Positions 7,574 to 13,442 of a stretch of 15,536 nucleotides of DNA are shown here, in pieces. Origin of the DNA: JAACEU01 sp043816165 (GTDB lineage: Bacteria; Patescibacteriota; Gracilibacteria; UBA1369; LOWO2-01-FULL-3); the NCBI GenBank assembly GCA_043816165.1, contig JBDRIE010000042.1, forward strand, positions 1 through 15,536, written 5' to 3'. A program made the translations under genes and the position numbers. Under the pieces are notes generated by a model. The model was not told the DNA's origin. It saw only the letters and a list, made by a program, of their open reading frames with translations, and made no database searches. Every line of letters begins with the position of its first letter. The first letter of the stretch is position 1.

Positions 7574-7648
7574 CGCGACAAACAACGAACGCAGTGAGGA
7601 AGTGAGTCGGGTGGTGCCGCATCGGCCCTCGGGTATCTGGCGCACCAG
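7564..7648. repeat. Direct and inverted copies of the tRNA 3' end
   Basis: GGCGCACCA at the end of tRNA-Arg (7565-7573) recurs in the same direction at 7640-7648. Between them, GTCGGGTGGTGCC (near 7607-7619) is an inverted near-match to the tRNA end and the bases after it. It can pair with GGCGCACCACGCGAC through two GC-rich blocks with a two-base bulge and one mismatch, around a loop of about 26 bases. This GC-rich stretch stands out from AT-rich flanks. The 386 bases between the SLH gene and fic hold two promoters, the tRNA, this mosaic, a 42-base repeat and the fic promoter, and no convincing extra gene. Confidence 0.5.
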
Positions 7649-7656
7649 ACTTGCGA

Positions 7657-7698
7657 AGCGAAACCACCATTTTACCCAAAAAACTCCCTCGCCTCATC
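7657..7698. repeat. Left copy of 42-base direct repeat flanking fic
   Basis: It matches 8730-8771 at 39 of 42 positions, including 27 identical bases in a row (7664-7690). Read on the minus strand it encodes DEAREFFG and a TAA stop. This is a displaced copy of the DEMREFFG end of the coiled-coil gene at 8745-9077. Beyond 7698 the similarity stops at once. Confidence 0.9.
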
Positions 7699-7701
7699 CT
7701 A

Positions 7702-7730
7702 TTCACAAGACTCTTAACATGGTATATACT
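7702..7730 (+). promoter_or_regulatory. Putative fic promoter
   Basis: TTCACA (7702-7707) and TATACT (7725-7730) are separated by 17 bases; each hexamer matches consensus at five of six positions. The predicted transcript would start near 7737, about 28 bases before the fic ATG. It lies just inside the left repeat, so the segment brings its own promoter. Confidence 0.5.
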
Positions 7731-7764
7731 GGAAACGCACCTATCCCATATTAAGCAAATTGAT

Positions 7765-8709
7765 ATGTATCTACCAAAACAATTAAAAAACCGATTAAAA
7801 GAAAAATTCCAAAAGCTGAATAAACTCAGACCGCTTCCGAAAACAGCGGTTAAAAAACTAAAAGAGCAATTCGAATTAGAAATGACATATAATTCAAATG
7901 CTATCGAAGGCAACTCACTGACATTAAAAGAAACATTTTGGGTAATACAAGAAGGAATAACAATTAAAGGAAAGCCATTAAAAGATCATCTTGAGGCAAC
8001 CAATCATCAGGAAGCTTTAGAGTATTTATATGAATTAGTTGAACACGAGAAAAAAGCCACAGTTTCTGAGCATTTAATTAAAAATATCCATCAGTTAATA
8101 ACCAGAAATATTGAAAAAGAATGGGCCGGCAAATATCGTAATTCTGAAGTTCGTATTAGCGGAGCCATACATAATCCACCAAGTGCATTAGAAATTCCAA
8201 ATCTAATGCAAAAATTAATTCAATGGTTTGCAAATAATAATAAAAAATTGCATCCGGTAGAATTAGCAACAATAATACAGCATAAGTTAGTACACATTCA
8301 TCCTTTTTTTGATGGAAATGGTAGAACATCTCGACTTTTAATGAACTTAATACTTTTAAAAGCGGGGTATCCACTAGTTGTGATTCTAAAAAATGACAGA
8401 AAAAAATATTACAACGTTTTAAAAGAAGCAGATGAAGGAAATTTTAAACCGTTTGTGCAATTTGTTGCACAAGCAGTAGATCGCTCTTTAACTATTTATT
8501 TAGAAACACTCACGCCATCAATTAAAAAAGAAAAAAAGAAGTACATTCCTTTAACTGAAGCAGCCAAAATATGTCGTTATTCAGCCAAATATTTGAATTT
8601 ATTAGCCTCAAAAGGAAAACTCGAAGCGCATAAAGTTGGTAGAAACTGGGTTACCACAAAAAAAGCAATAAAGGAGTATATCGAGCAAAGAACAAGGAAA
8701 AGAAAGTAG
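7765..8709 (+). CDS. fic: Fic-family protein (predicted AMP transferase) with inhibitory helix and C-terminal HTH-like domain
   Basis: A 314-residue Fic-domain protein. Such enzymes usually transfer AMP from ATP to hydroxyl groups of target proteins. The full active-site motif HPFFDGNGRTSR is at 179-190, with the catalytic His179. The N-terminus carries SNAIEG (44-49), which fits the (S/T)xxxE(G/N) inhibitory-helix motif, so the protein is probably self-inhibited (N-terminal, class II arrangement) and would not need a separate antitoxin. The flap region is near HNPPSALEIP (136-145). Residues 261-306 (IPLTEAAKICRYSAKYLNLLA, GKLEAHKVGRNWVTT) look like a MerR/excisionase-type DNA-binding helix-turn-helix. 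ATG at 7765 is chosen over an upstream TTG at 7651 because that extension runs through the repeat and promoter. Codons are visibly more AT-rich (mainly TTA for Leu) than in neighbours. Target unknown. Confidence 0.92.
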   Translation: MYLPKQLKNRLKEKFQKLNKLRPLPKTAVKKLKEQFELEMTYNSNAIEGNSLTLKETFWVIQEGITIKGKPLKDHLEATNHQEALEYLYELVEHEKKATVSEHLIKNIHQLITRNIEKEWAGKYRNSEVRISGAIHNPPSALEIPNLMQKLIQWFANNNKKLHPVELATIIQHKLVHIHPFFDGNGRTSRLLMNLILLKAGYPLVVILKNDRKKYYNVLKEADEGNFKPFVQFVAQAVDRSLTIYLETLTPSIKKEKKKYIPLTEAAKICRYSAKYLNLLASKGKLEAHKVGRNWVTTKKAIKEYIEQRTRKRK

Positions 8710-8729
8710 TAGCGAGTTTTCCGATCCAT

Positions 8730-8771
8730 AGCGAAGCCACCATTTTACCCAAAAAACTCCCTCATCTCATC
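8730..8771. repeat. Right copy of 42-base direct repeat, overlapping the 3' end of the coiled-coil gene
   Basis: It matches 7657-7698 with three mismatches. It contains the stop and last eight codons of the minus-strand gene at 8745-9077 and 15 bases beyond its stop. The repeat boundary beyond 8771 lies inside that gene. Confidence 0.9.
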
Positions 8772-9077
8772 AGGATGCAAGTATTCCTGCAACACATCAT
8801 AGTTATTCTGCAGATCCTGCTCCAATTTTACAGCCTCAATAGCACGTCTCTCCATTAACCGCTCAATATTGTCCTCCATCCTAATAATCTCTTTCTCCAA
8901 ATCATCAATCCTCTTAATCCCGGCCTTTATTCGAAGTGGGGTAGCTAAACCGGCAACTCCCGTCAGATCTTTCTTGAAAAGATTAAATCCATAAAGATAA
9001 TCCTCTCCATCATTGGCAACCTTTTCAGCGTCAATCTTTTTTGCCCTCCTAGCTATTGATCTATGTACACGAACCAT
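8745..9077 (-). CDS. Small coiled-coil hypothetical protein
   Basis: A 110-residue protein of unknown function. The N-terminus is basic (MVRVHRSIARRAKKID), followed by a short ordered stretch (GEDYLYGFNLFKKDLTGVAGLATPL), then a long amphipathic, charged region from about residue 53 to 95 (IKRIDDLEKEIIRMEDNIERLMERRAIE) that looks like a coiled coil. No membrane segment or catalytic motif is seen. Its last eight codons are duplicated upstream of fic. The ATG at 9077 is preceded by a perfect palindrome and a TATGAT -10 candidate (9105-9100). It is divergent from the HD-domain gene, with 120 bases between starts, and convergent with fic. It could be a small structural or DNA-associated protein, but nothing in the sequence proves this. 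Confidence 0.75.
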   Translation of the reverse strand: MVRVHRSIARRAKKIDAEKVANDGEDYLYGFNLFKKDLTGVAGLATPLRIKAGIKRIDDLEKEIIRMEDNIERLMERRAIEAVKLEQDLQNNYDVLQEYLHPDEMREFFG

Positions 9078-9081
9078 AAAA

Positions 9082-9096
9082 GTTGATTACATCAAC
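9082..9096. promoter_or_regulatory. Perfect palindrome at the start of the coiled-coil gene; candidate operator
   Basis: GTTGAT-TAC-ATCAAC is a perfect 6-base inverted repeat with a 3-base centre. It lies 5 bases before the ATG of the 8745-9077 gene and would cover the transcription start if TATGAT at 9105-9100 (minus strand) is the -10. It could be a repressor site or a short leader hairpin. Confidence 0.4.
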
Positions 9097-9146
9097 CCCA
9101 TCATACAAAATTTTTCCAAAAAAAGACATACCACTACACCATATTC

Positions 9147-9175
9147 TTGACTTTTTGCATAGATAAAGGTAGAAT
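9147..9175 (+). promoter_or_regulatory. Promoter of the HD-domain gene
   Basis: TTGACT (9147-9152), 17-base spacer, TAGAAT (9170-9175). Both hexamers are close to consensus. Transcription would start near 9182, giving a leader of about 16 bases with no Shine-Dalgarno. Confidence 0.6.
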
Positions 9176-9197
9176 CAACCGCTGATATTTATATAAA

Positions 9198-10979
9198 ATG
9201 AGCACAGAAGGAATACAACCAGATCCGGAAAGAGATGAAGAAAGCCGAAGACTAAAAATCGGATATTTTGAAATATACGAAAAAAGATTCCCGAACAACA
9301 CGGACCCCGCAAACTGCGCAAGCCCGGAATGCGCATACATGCTGCACTTAGAAAAAACATACCTTGAGCTCCCGGAATACCTGGAGCTGGGCAATATCAT
9401 TGACGACATTCCCGAAGAGCACCATGACAGACTGATACGGATATGGCTAAAGCTGGAGGAGCATCAAAACGCCCTAAAGCAATATACAGTCTTATTACGG
9501 GATAAATGGAAAAATCCACCTCCACACGCACCCGATGAAACAGCAATAAAAATTGCAAAAGAATCCATAACCAACATCCGCCGAGAATTCCGGACCGGAG
9601 CGATCGCTCTGATCAGCAAATCAGAAGAACCGGAACTAAAAAAATGGCAGGCAAGCGAAAAAGGGTCAAGAAGAAACCTATATATGGCGTTCAAAAATTT
9701 CGTCACTGCTCTAAGAGCATATTATGAAATGCTTTTGGAAAAAGGAGAAAATGAAGATGAATATATTCTCCCGAGTACAAAAACTCATGCCCATATTTAT
9801 AGAGATGAAATAGCAGAAAGAAATAGAAACTTAAGAGTTATAGATGCCTTTCACCAAGCATCTGAAGGAGCAAAGGCCGCGCACCACGAACAAAGAAAAA
9901 GCAGAACAAGAAAAGCAGAAAATAAAAACATACCCTTTTTTGCACATGGAATGCGTTCAACCTTATCAATAATCCGAAATGTAGGACCATATACGCCAAC
10001 AGAAATTGAGCTAATCACTCCAGTCATAGCCTGTGAATTCCATGACACTGTTGAAGACACAGATGTAACAATAGACCTAATCATGGAAAAATATGTAAAA
10101 GAACCTTTAAATATCATCGATAGCAGCCTAACCCCGCACATAAAACCGGGATTCAAAGAAAAATATTTAAAAAAAGCCCGAAAGACAAGAAAAGAGCAAG
10201 GAGAAACTCCTGATCATGAAGAAGAAGAAAACATGGTTCCATTACTTTTCCAAGCAGACATCATTCATCCGGTAGGCAAACATCGAAAAAGAATAATTAA
10301 ACAAATTTTAAGAATATTATCAAAAAATGTATCTCTTACAGATAAAGAAAGAAGAACATCGTATAAGAATAACATTGCCGGAAAGCAAAAAACCCGGGAA
10401 TTACTTGATATAACTAAGAAAGACCTAAATAGATGGAGATTAAAAGACATAGACGCAGATCCTACTACGAAAACATTCAATACATGGACAGAAGAATACG
10501 ACGAAGGAAAAATGGCGCACTTTCTGTTACGAATGGACATCATGAACAAATCAAAAAAGACAAGAAAAAATACACTTTTGGTAAAAATAGCAGACAGAGC
10601 GGACAATGTAGCCACATTAGAAGAGATGAATCCGGAGCACCAATTCACAACATTACGTGCAACAGTAAACCGTCTTATTGCATGGTGCATGCTGGATTAT
10701 AAAGAACACAAAAAATTCCCTCTCTACAACGCACTTCCACGCCTAATAGATGTCACCCTACAGGAATACAAAAGAGTTCAAACCGAACACCCCGATCTAA
10801 TGCAGGAATTCGATACGGATTTCATAGAACAACTCCATGACTGGAAACGAGAAGTAATCCGTTTTGAAATTCCGGCAAAAGTCAAAAAAGTTTTAGAAGA
10901 ATATGAAGAATCGAAACACAAAGTAAGAAAACCTACCCCCTCAGACTCTCAATTGCCTCTGCCTTATCTTGAGCCTTAA
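9198..10979 (+). CDS. Large RelA/SpoT-type HD-domain protein, predicted phosphohydrolase
   Basis: A 593-residue protein with a divergent HD core like the (p)ppGpp hydrolase domain of RelA/SpoT and MESH1. Matching motifs in order: AHHEQRK (228-234, like the AHxGQ block), FFAHGMRS with His250, EFHDTVEDTD with His282-Asp283 and Glu286-Asp287, and KIADRADN with Asp466 and Asn470. All metal and catalytic positions of the SpoT hydrolase seem present. Between HD and ADRADN there are about 183 residues, against about 66 in SpoT, so a charged insertion of about 115 residues lies between. The first 220 or so residues are helical and unrecognised. No synthetase, TGS or ACT domain is seen. It could hydrolyse (p)ppGpp or a related nucleotide; this is inference. 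The start ATG at 9198 follows a good promoter. The last 47 bases overlap rpe tail-to-tail. Confidence 0.75.
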   Translation: MSTEGIQPDPERDEESRRLKIGYFEIYEKRFPNNTDPANCASPECAYMLHLEKTYLELPEYLELGNIIDDIPEEHHDRLIRIWLKLEEHQNALKQYTVLLRDKWKNPPPHAPDETAIKIAKESITNIRREFRTGAIALISKSEEPELKKWQASEKGSRRNLYMAFKNFVTALRAYYEMLLEKGENEDEYILPSTKTHAHIYRDEIAERNRNLRVIDAFHQASEGAKAAHHEQRKSRTRKAENKNIPFFAHGMRSTLSIIRNVGPYTPTEIELITPVIACEFHDTVEDTDVTIDLIMEKYVKEPLNIIDSSLTPHIKPGFKEKYLKKARKTRKEQGETPDHEEEENMVPLLFQADIIHPVGKHRKRIIKQILRILSKNVSLTDKERRTSYKNNIAGKQKTRELLDITKKDLNRWRLKDIDADPTTKTFNTWTEEYDEGKMAHFLLRMDIMNKSKKTRKNTLLVKIADRADNVATLEEMNPEHQFTTLRATVNRLIAWCMLDYKEHKKFPLYNALPRLIDVTLQEYKRVQTEHPDLMQEFDTDFIEQLHDWKREVIRFEIPAKVKKVLEEYEESKHKVRKPTPSDSQLPLPYLEP

Positions 10980-11559
10980 AAATATAACTTCCGGCTCCCA
11001 TTACATTCGCTCCCGCCTCAATACACACCTTGCACGTCTCTCCGTTTATACCCCCATCCACCCCAATATCCCCCTCAAACCCCAACTCCCGCAACTCACG
11101 AATCTTCGGCACCATATCTTCCATAAAACTTTGACCCCCAAACCCGGGCTCAACAGTCATCACCAAAACCTCATCCAATTCACCCAGTAAATCCTTCACA
11201 ACCGAAACACCCGTCCCCGGCTTCAAACTAACGCCAACTTCCACACCCAAATTTTTCACCTGCCTTACCACACCCGCCAAATCCGCACACGCCTCAGCGT
11301 GCACCACGATCCTCGCAACTCCCGCACCAACAAAATCCTCCACAAACTTCTCAGGATTTTCAATCATCAAATGCGCATGCAAAGGTTTCCTAGACCTTAT
11401 CCATTTCACAACAGGCGCCCCAATAGTAATATTCGGCACAAAATGCCCATCCATCACATCAACATGAATAACATCCGCATACTCATCCACAGTAGCAATA
11501 TCCTCATTCAATCGACCAAAATCCGCTGACAATATTGAAGGAGCAACTTTTATCTTCAT
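10933..11559 (-). CDS. rpe: Ribulose-phosphate 3-epimerase
   Basis: Interconverts ribulose 5-phosphate and xylulose 5-phosphate in the pentose phosphate pathway. The 208-residue TIM barrel is close to normal length, slightly short at the C-terminus. Active-site marks: APSILSADF (6-14), HVDVMDGHFVPN with His32 and Asp34, LHAHLMIENP with His63, the phosphate-loop segment VEPGFGGQSF (136-145), and GVDGGI with Asp168. All metal ligands and both catalytic Asp are present. It is last in the cluster ndk-tktN-tktC-prs-rpiB-rpe. Its ATG overlaps the rpiB TGA (ATGA), which fits translational coupling. Its final 15 codons lie antisense to the end of the HD-domain gene; the Rpe C-terminus looks natural, so the overlap probably arose by extension of the HD gene. 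Confidence 0.97.
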   Translation of the reverse strand: MKIKVAPSILSADFGRLNEDIATVDEYADVIHVDVMDGHFVPNITIGAPVVKWIRSRKPLHAHLMIENPEKFVEDFVGAGVARIVVHAEACADLAGVVRQVKNLGVEVGVSLKPGTGVSVVKDLLGELDEVLVMTVEPGFGGQSFMEDMVPKIRELRELGFEGDIGVDGGINGETCKVCIEAGANVMGAGSYIFKAQDKAEAIESLRG

Positions 11560-12035
11560 TTTGCGGTATGGTTATGATTTGCAGGTTCTATCTTTTCCAC
11601 TCTGCGAACATGTCGTTCCTGATCTTTTTCAAAATTAGTTTGTAGAAATTTAAGAGTAATTTTTTTCATATCTTCCATGCCGGTAATCCGTGAACCAATC
11701 GCCAAAACATTCGCATCATTGTGCTTACGTGAAGCCTCAGCCATTTCCTCACTCGTTGCAACAGCTGCACGAATCCCTTTCAATTTATTCGCCGCCATAC
11801 TCATCCCAATTCCGGTTCCGCATATTATAATCCCCAAAGACCCCTCCACTTCCAAAACCTTTTCACTCACTTCACGAGCAATATCCGGATAGTCACAAGG
11901 CTCCGGTGTAAAACACCCCAGGTCCGTAACATCAAAATTATTTTCCTCCAAAAACGGCTTCAGTTCTTTCTTAGCATCAAACCCCGCATGATCACTGCCA
12001 ATATATATCGGCATCAGTTTTACTTTATCAAACAT
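11556..12035 (-). CDS. rpiB: Ribose-5-phosphate isomerase B
   Basis: Interconverts ribose 5-phosphate and ribulose 5-phosphate. The 159-residue protein has the RpiB/LacAB fold marks: IGSDHAGFDAKKEL near the N-terminus, CGTGIGMSMAANK with the catalytic Cys72, and RKHNDANVLAIGSR with His105. The ATG at 12035 follows the prs stop by 9 bases. A second ATG at 12014 gives MPIYIGSDHAG, which matches the usual RpiB N-terminus better, so the true start may be 12014; neither has a Shine-Dalgarno. The tail after about residue 140 (ERHVRRVEKIEPANHNHTAK) is a basic, His-containing extension typical of longer members. The stop overlaps the rpe start (ATGA). With Prs next door it can supply ribose 5-phosphate for PRPP. 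Confidence 0.96.
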   Translation of the reverse strand: MFDKVKLMPIYIGSDHAGFDAKKELKPFLEENNFDVTDLGCFTPEPCDYPDIAREVSEKVLEVEGSLGIIICGTGIGMSMAANKLKGIRAAVATSEEMAEASRKHNDANVLAIGSRITGMEDMKKITLKFLQTNFEKDQERHVRRVEKIEPANHNHTAK

Positions 12036-12044
12036 ATTTTTAAA

Positions 12045-12998
12045 TTAATAATTCAAAGCACTAGTGACAGATTTATCTTCGTGTACATTTTTTATAACAC
12101 TAGCCAAAAGAGGAGCAACAGAGAGAATTTTTAAACCCTTGAACTGTTTTGCCTTCGACACAGGAATTGTATTGCTAACCACCACCTCTTTAAATCCCGC
12201 CCCCGCTAACCTCTTAGCCGCAGGATCAGAGAATACAGGATGAGTCGCCGCAAGATATATATCTTTTGCCGCACCCATTTTCTTAAGCGCAGCAACCGCA
12301 TTCGTCACACTTCCACCTGTATCAATCATGTCGTCAAATAAAATACAAGTTTTCCCTTCCACCTCACCCACGACATGCATTACTTCTGACTTGTTATGAG
12401 TGTGTAATGGTCGTGATTTATGAATAATCGCTAATTCCGCTCCCAGTAAATCTGAAAACTTCTTCGCATCTTTGGCCCCACCGGCATCCGGAGAAACAAC
12501 CACCAAATTCTTTATCTTCTTTTTCTTAAAATAATTCGCAAAAAGATTTTCCGTATTTATATTGTCCACAGAAAAGTTAAAGAACCCTTGCTCCTGATCA
12601 CTATGTAATTTCATTGTAATCAAATGATCAGCTCCTGCCGCAGAAATCAGATCAGCAACAAGCTTTGCAGAAATCGGCTCTCGAGGAGTCGCAACACGAT
12701 CTTGCCTGGAATAAGCATAATGTGGCATCACCACATGTATTCGTCCGGCAAAAGATCTCTTCAAGGCATCAAGCATGATAAACAATTCCATCAAATCCTC
12801 ATTCACATTTTCACTCGCCGTTTGAACAATAAACACATTCGTTCCTCTCACGGAGTCTTTTGGTTTTGCATAAATCTCTCCGCAAGCAAATCTGGAAATC
12901 TGCATTTCACTAACAGACGTCTTCAAATACTTTGCGATCTCAGAGGCTAATTCGGGATGAGAAGTTCCGGAAAAGATTTTTATAGGATTTTTAGCCAT
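12045..12998 (-). CDS. prs: Ribose-phosphate pyrophosphokinase (PRPP synthetase)
   Basis: Makes PRPP from ribose 5-phosphate and ATP, feeding purine, pyrimidine, His and Trp synthesis or salvage. It has 317 residues, normal length. Marks: FSGTSHPELA (9-18), the ATP-site motif SRQDR (97-101), MKLHSDQEQGFF (129-140, His132), VVSPDAGG (167-174) and the ribose-phosphate loop DDMIDTGGS (222-230). The catalytic flexible loop reads KSRPLHTHNKSEVM (194-207); the usual form is KRRP followed by a loop two residues shorter. The end Lys and Arg are kept, the middle Arg is Ser. It lies 51 bases after tktC and 9 bases before rpiB, in the same orientation. No clear promoter of its own is seen in that gap. 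Confidence 0.97.
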   Translation of the reverse strand: MAKNPIKIFSGTSHPELASEIAKYLKTSVSEMQISRFACGEIYAKPKDSVRGTNVFIVQTASENVNEDLMELFIMLDALKRSFAGRIHVVMPHYAYSRQDRVATPREPISAKLVADLISAAGADHLITMKLHSDQEQGFFNFSVDNINTENLFANYFKKKKIKNLVVVSPDAGGAKDAKKFSDLLGAELAIIHKSRPLHTHNKSEVMHVVGEVEGKTCILFDDMIDTGGSVTNAVAALKKMGAAKDIYLAATHPVFSDPAAKRLAGAGFKEVVVSNTIPVSKAKQFKGLKILSVAPLLASVIKNVHEDKSVTSALNY

Positions 12999-13049
12999 AA
13001 TCTTAAGTTAATTCTTAGGCTACAGATTAACACGCCTCACCCTCCTCAA

Positions 13050-13442
13050 TCAAACCGTTTTCATATATTTCGGGCCGTATGCCTCAAAGCCTTCTTCCAA
13101 ACTGGAAACCTCTTCCAAATTCGGCAAATCCCCAAGCACTTCCCCCGCCTGCCCCGCCTTGGCGGCGGTCACAAACTTCACATTCAAATTCGGAACACAA
13201 ATATCATCAAGCATTTGCTCATAAGCTCTGGAAAAAAGTCGATTCCCTACAACCAAAGGCATCTTTCCGGTTAAAGAAAACCCTGCCGCAACCGAGACCG
13301 CATTACTAAACCCTAAACCAAAACTAAAATATCTATCAGGAAAATACTTTGCAAACTCCTCGCATGCCAGATGCGCATCTGCACCGGCACTCAAAACCAC
13401 CAAGTTCTTATATTTTTTTCCCAACTGCAACAAATCATTCAT
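13050..13442 (-). CDS. Transketolase-like C-subunit, truncated and without the catalytic Glu
   Basis: A 130-residue protein related to the pyrimidine-binding (central) domain of transketolase. Recognisable blocks are FAKYFPDRYFSFGLG (30-44), NAVSVAAGFSLTGKMP (47-62) and SRAYEQMLDD with VPNLNVKFVTAAKAG (83-97). In active transketolases the segment equivalent to residues 41-47 reads MGIAEQN; here it is FGLGFSN, so the Glu that activates the thiamine cofactor is Phe45. The family C-subunit is about 300 residues. The last part of this domain is degenerate, and the C-terminal domain is missing, with only 51 bases before prs, so it has not been split off nearby. The frame is clean and the start overlaps the tktN stop by ATGA, so the gene seems maintained rather than recently broken. 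It may serve as a partner or scaffold. Confidence 0.82.
   Translation of the reverse strand: MNDLLQLGKKYKNLVVLSAGADAHLACEEFAKYFPDRYFSFGLGFSNAVSVAAGFSLTGKMPLVVGNRLFSRAYEQMLDDICVPNLNVKFVTAAKAGQAGEVLGDLPNLEEVSSLEEGFEAYGPKYMKTV

Larger units (their letters stand above)
7657..8771 (+). mobile_element. Candidate inserted segment carrying fic, bounded by direct repeats
   Basis: The 42-base repeats at both ends, 1073 bases apart, enclose one promoter and one gene (fic). The right repeat is the 3' end of an intact gene; the left one is an orphan copy of that end next to a tRNA. This is what remains after site-specific or homology-driven insertion into the 3' end of a gene, with the gene end restored. 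No integrase, transposase or inverted terminal repeats are inside, so any mobility would need help in trans, or the segment is a fixed relic. Interpretation is inference. Confidence 0.4.

Noticed and set aside
7651..7764. TTG start extending fic by 38 residues
   Set aside because: The extension runs through the 42-base repeat and a good promoter, and looks unlike Fic N-termini. ATG at 7765 is preferred.
7509..7913. 134-residue minus-strand frame across the tRNA
   Set aside because: Its C-terminal part is the antisense translation of tRNA-Arg (the well-known GFEPVTPGSASRCSIP-like artefact) and the rest is antisense to fic and its promoter.
7657..8771. Insertion sequence with terminal inverted repeats
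   Set aside because: The flanking repeats are direct, not inverted, and no transposase is inside.
12999..13049. Promoter for prs between tktC and prs
   Set aside because: TTGATT-17-TTAATC can be drawn but the -10 is poor; read-through from the ndk promoter explains expression. The purine-rich GAGGAGGG there is about 50 bases from the prs ATG, too far for a ribosome site.
11556..13442. UGA recoding (code 25)
   Set aside because: TGA ends rpiB, tktN and tktC at natural protein ends, with ATGA overlaps in two of these; no in-frame TGA lies inside well-conserved genes.
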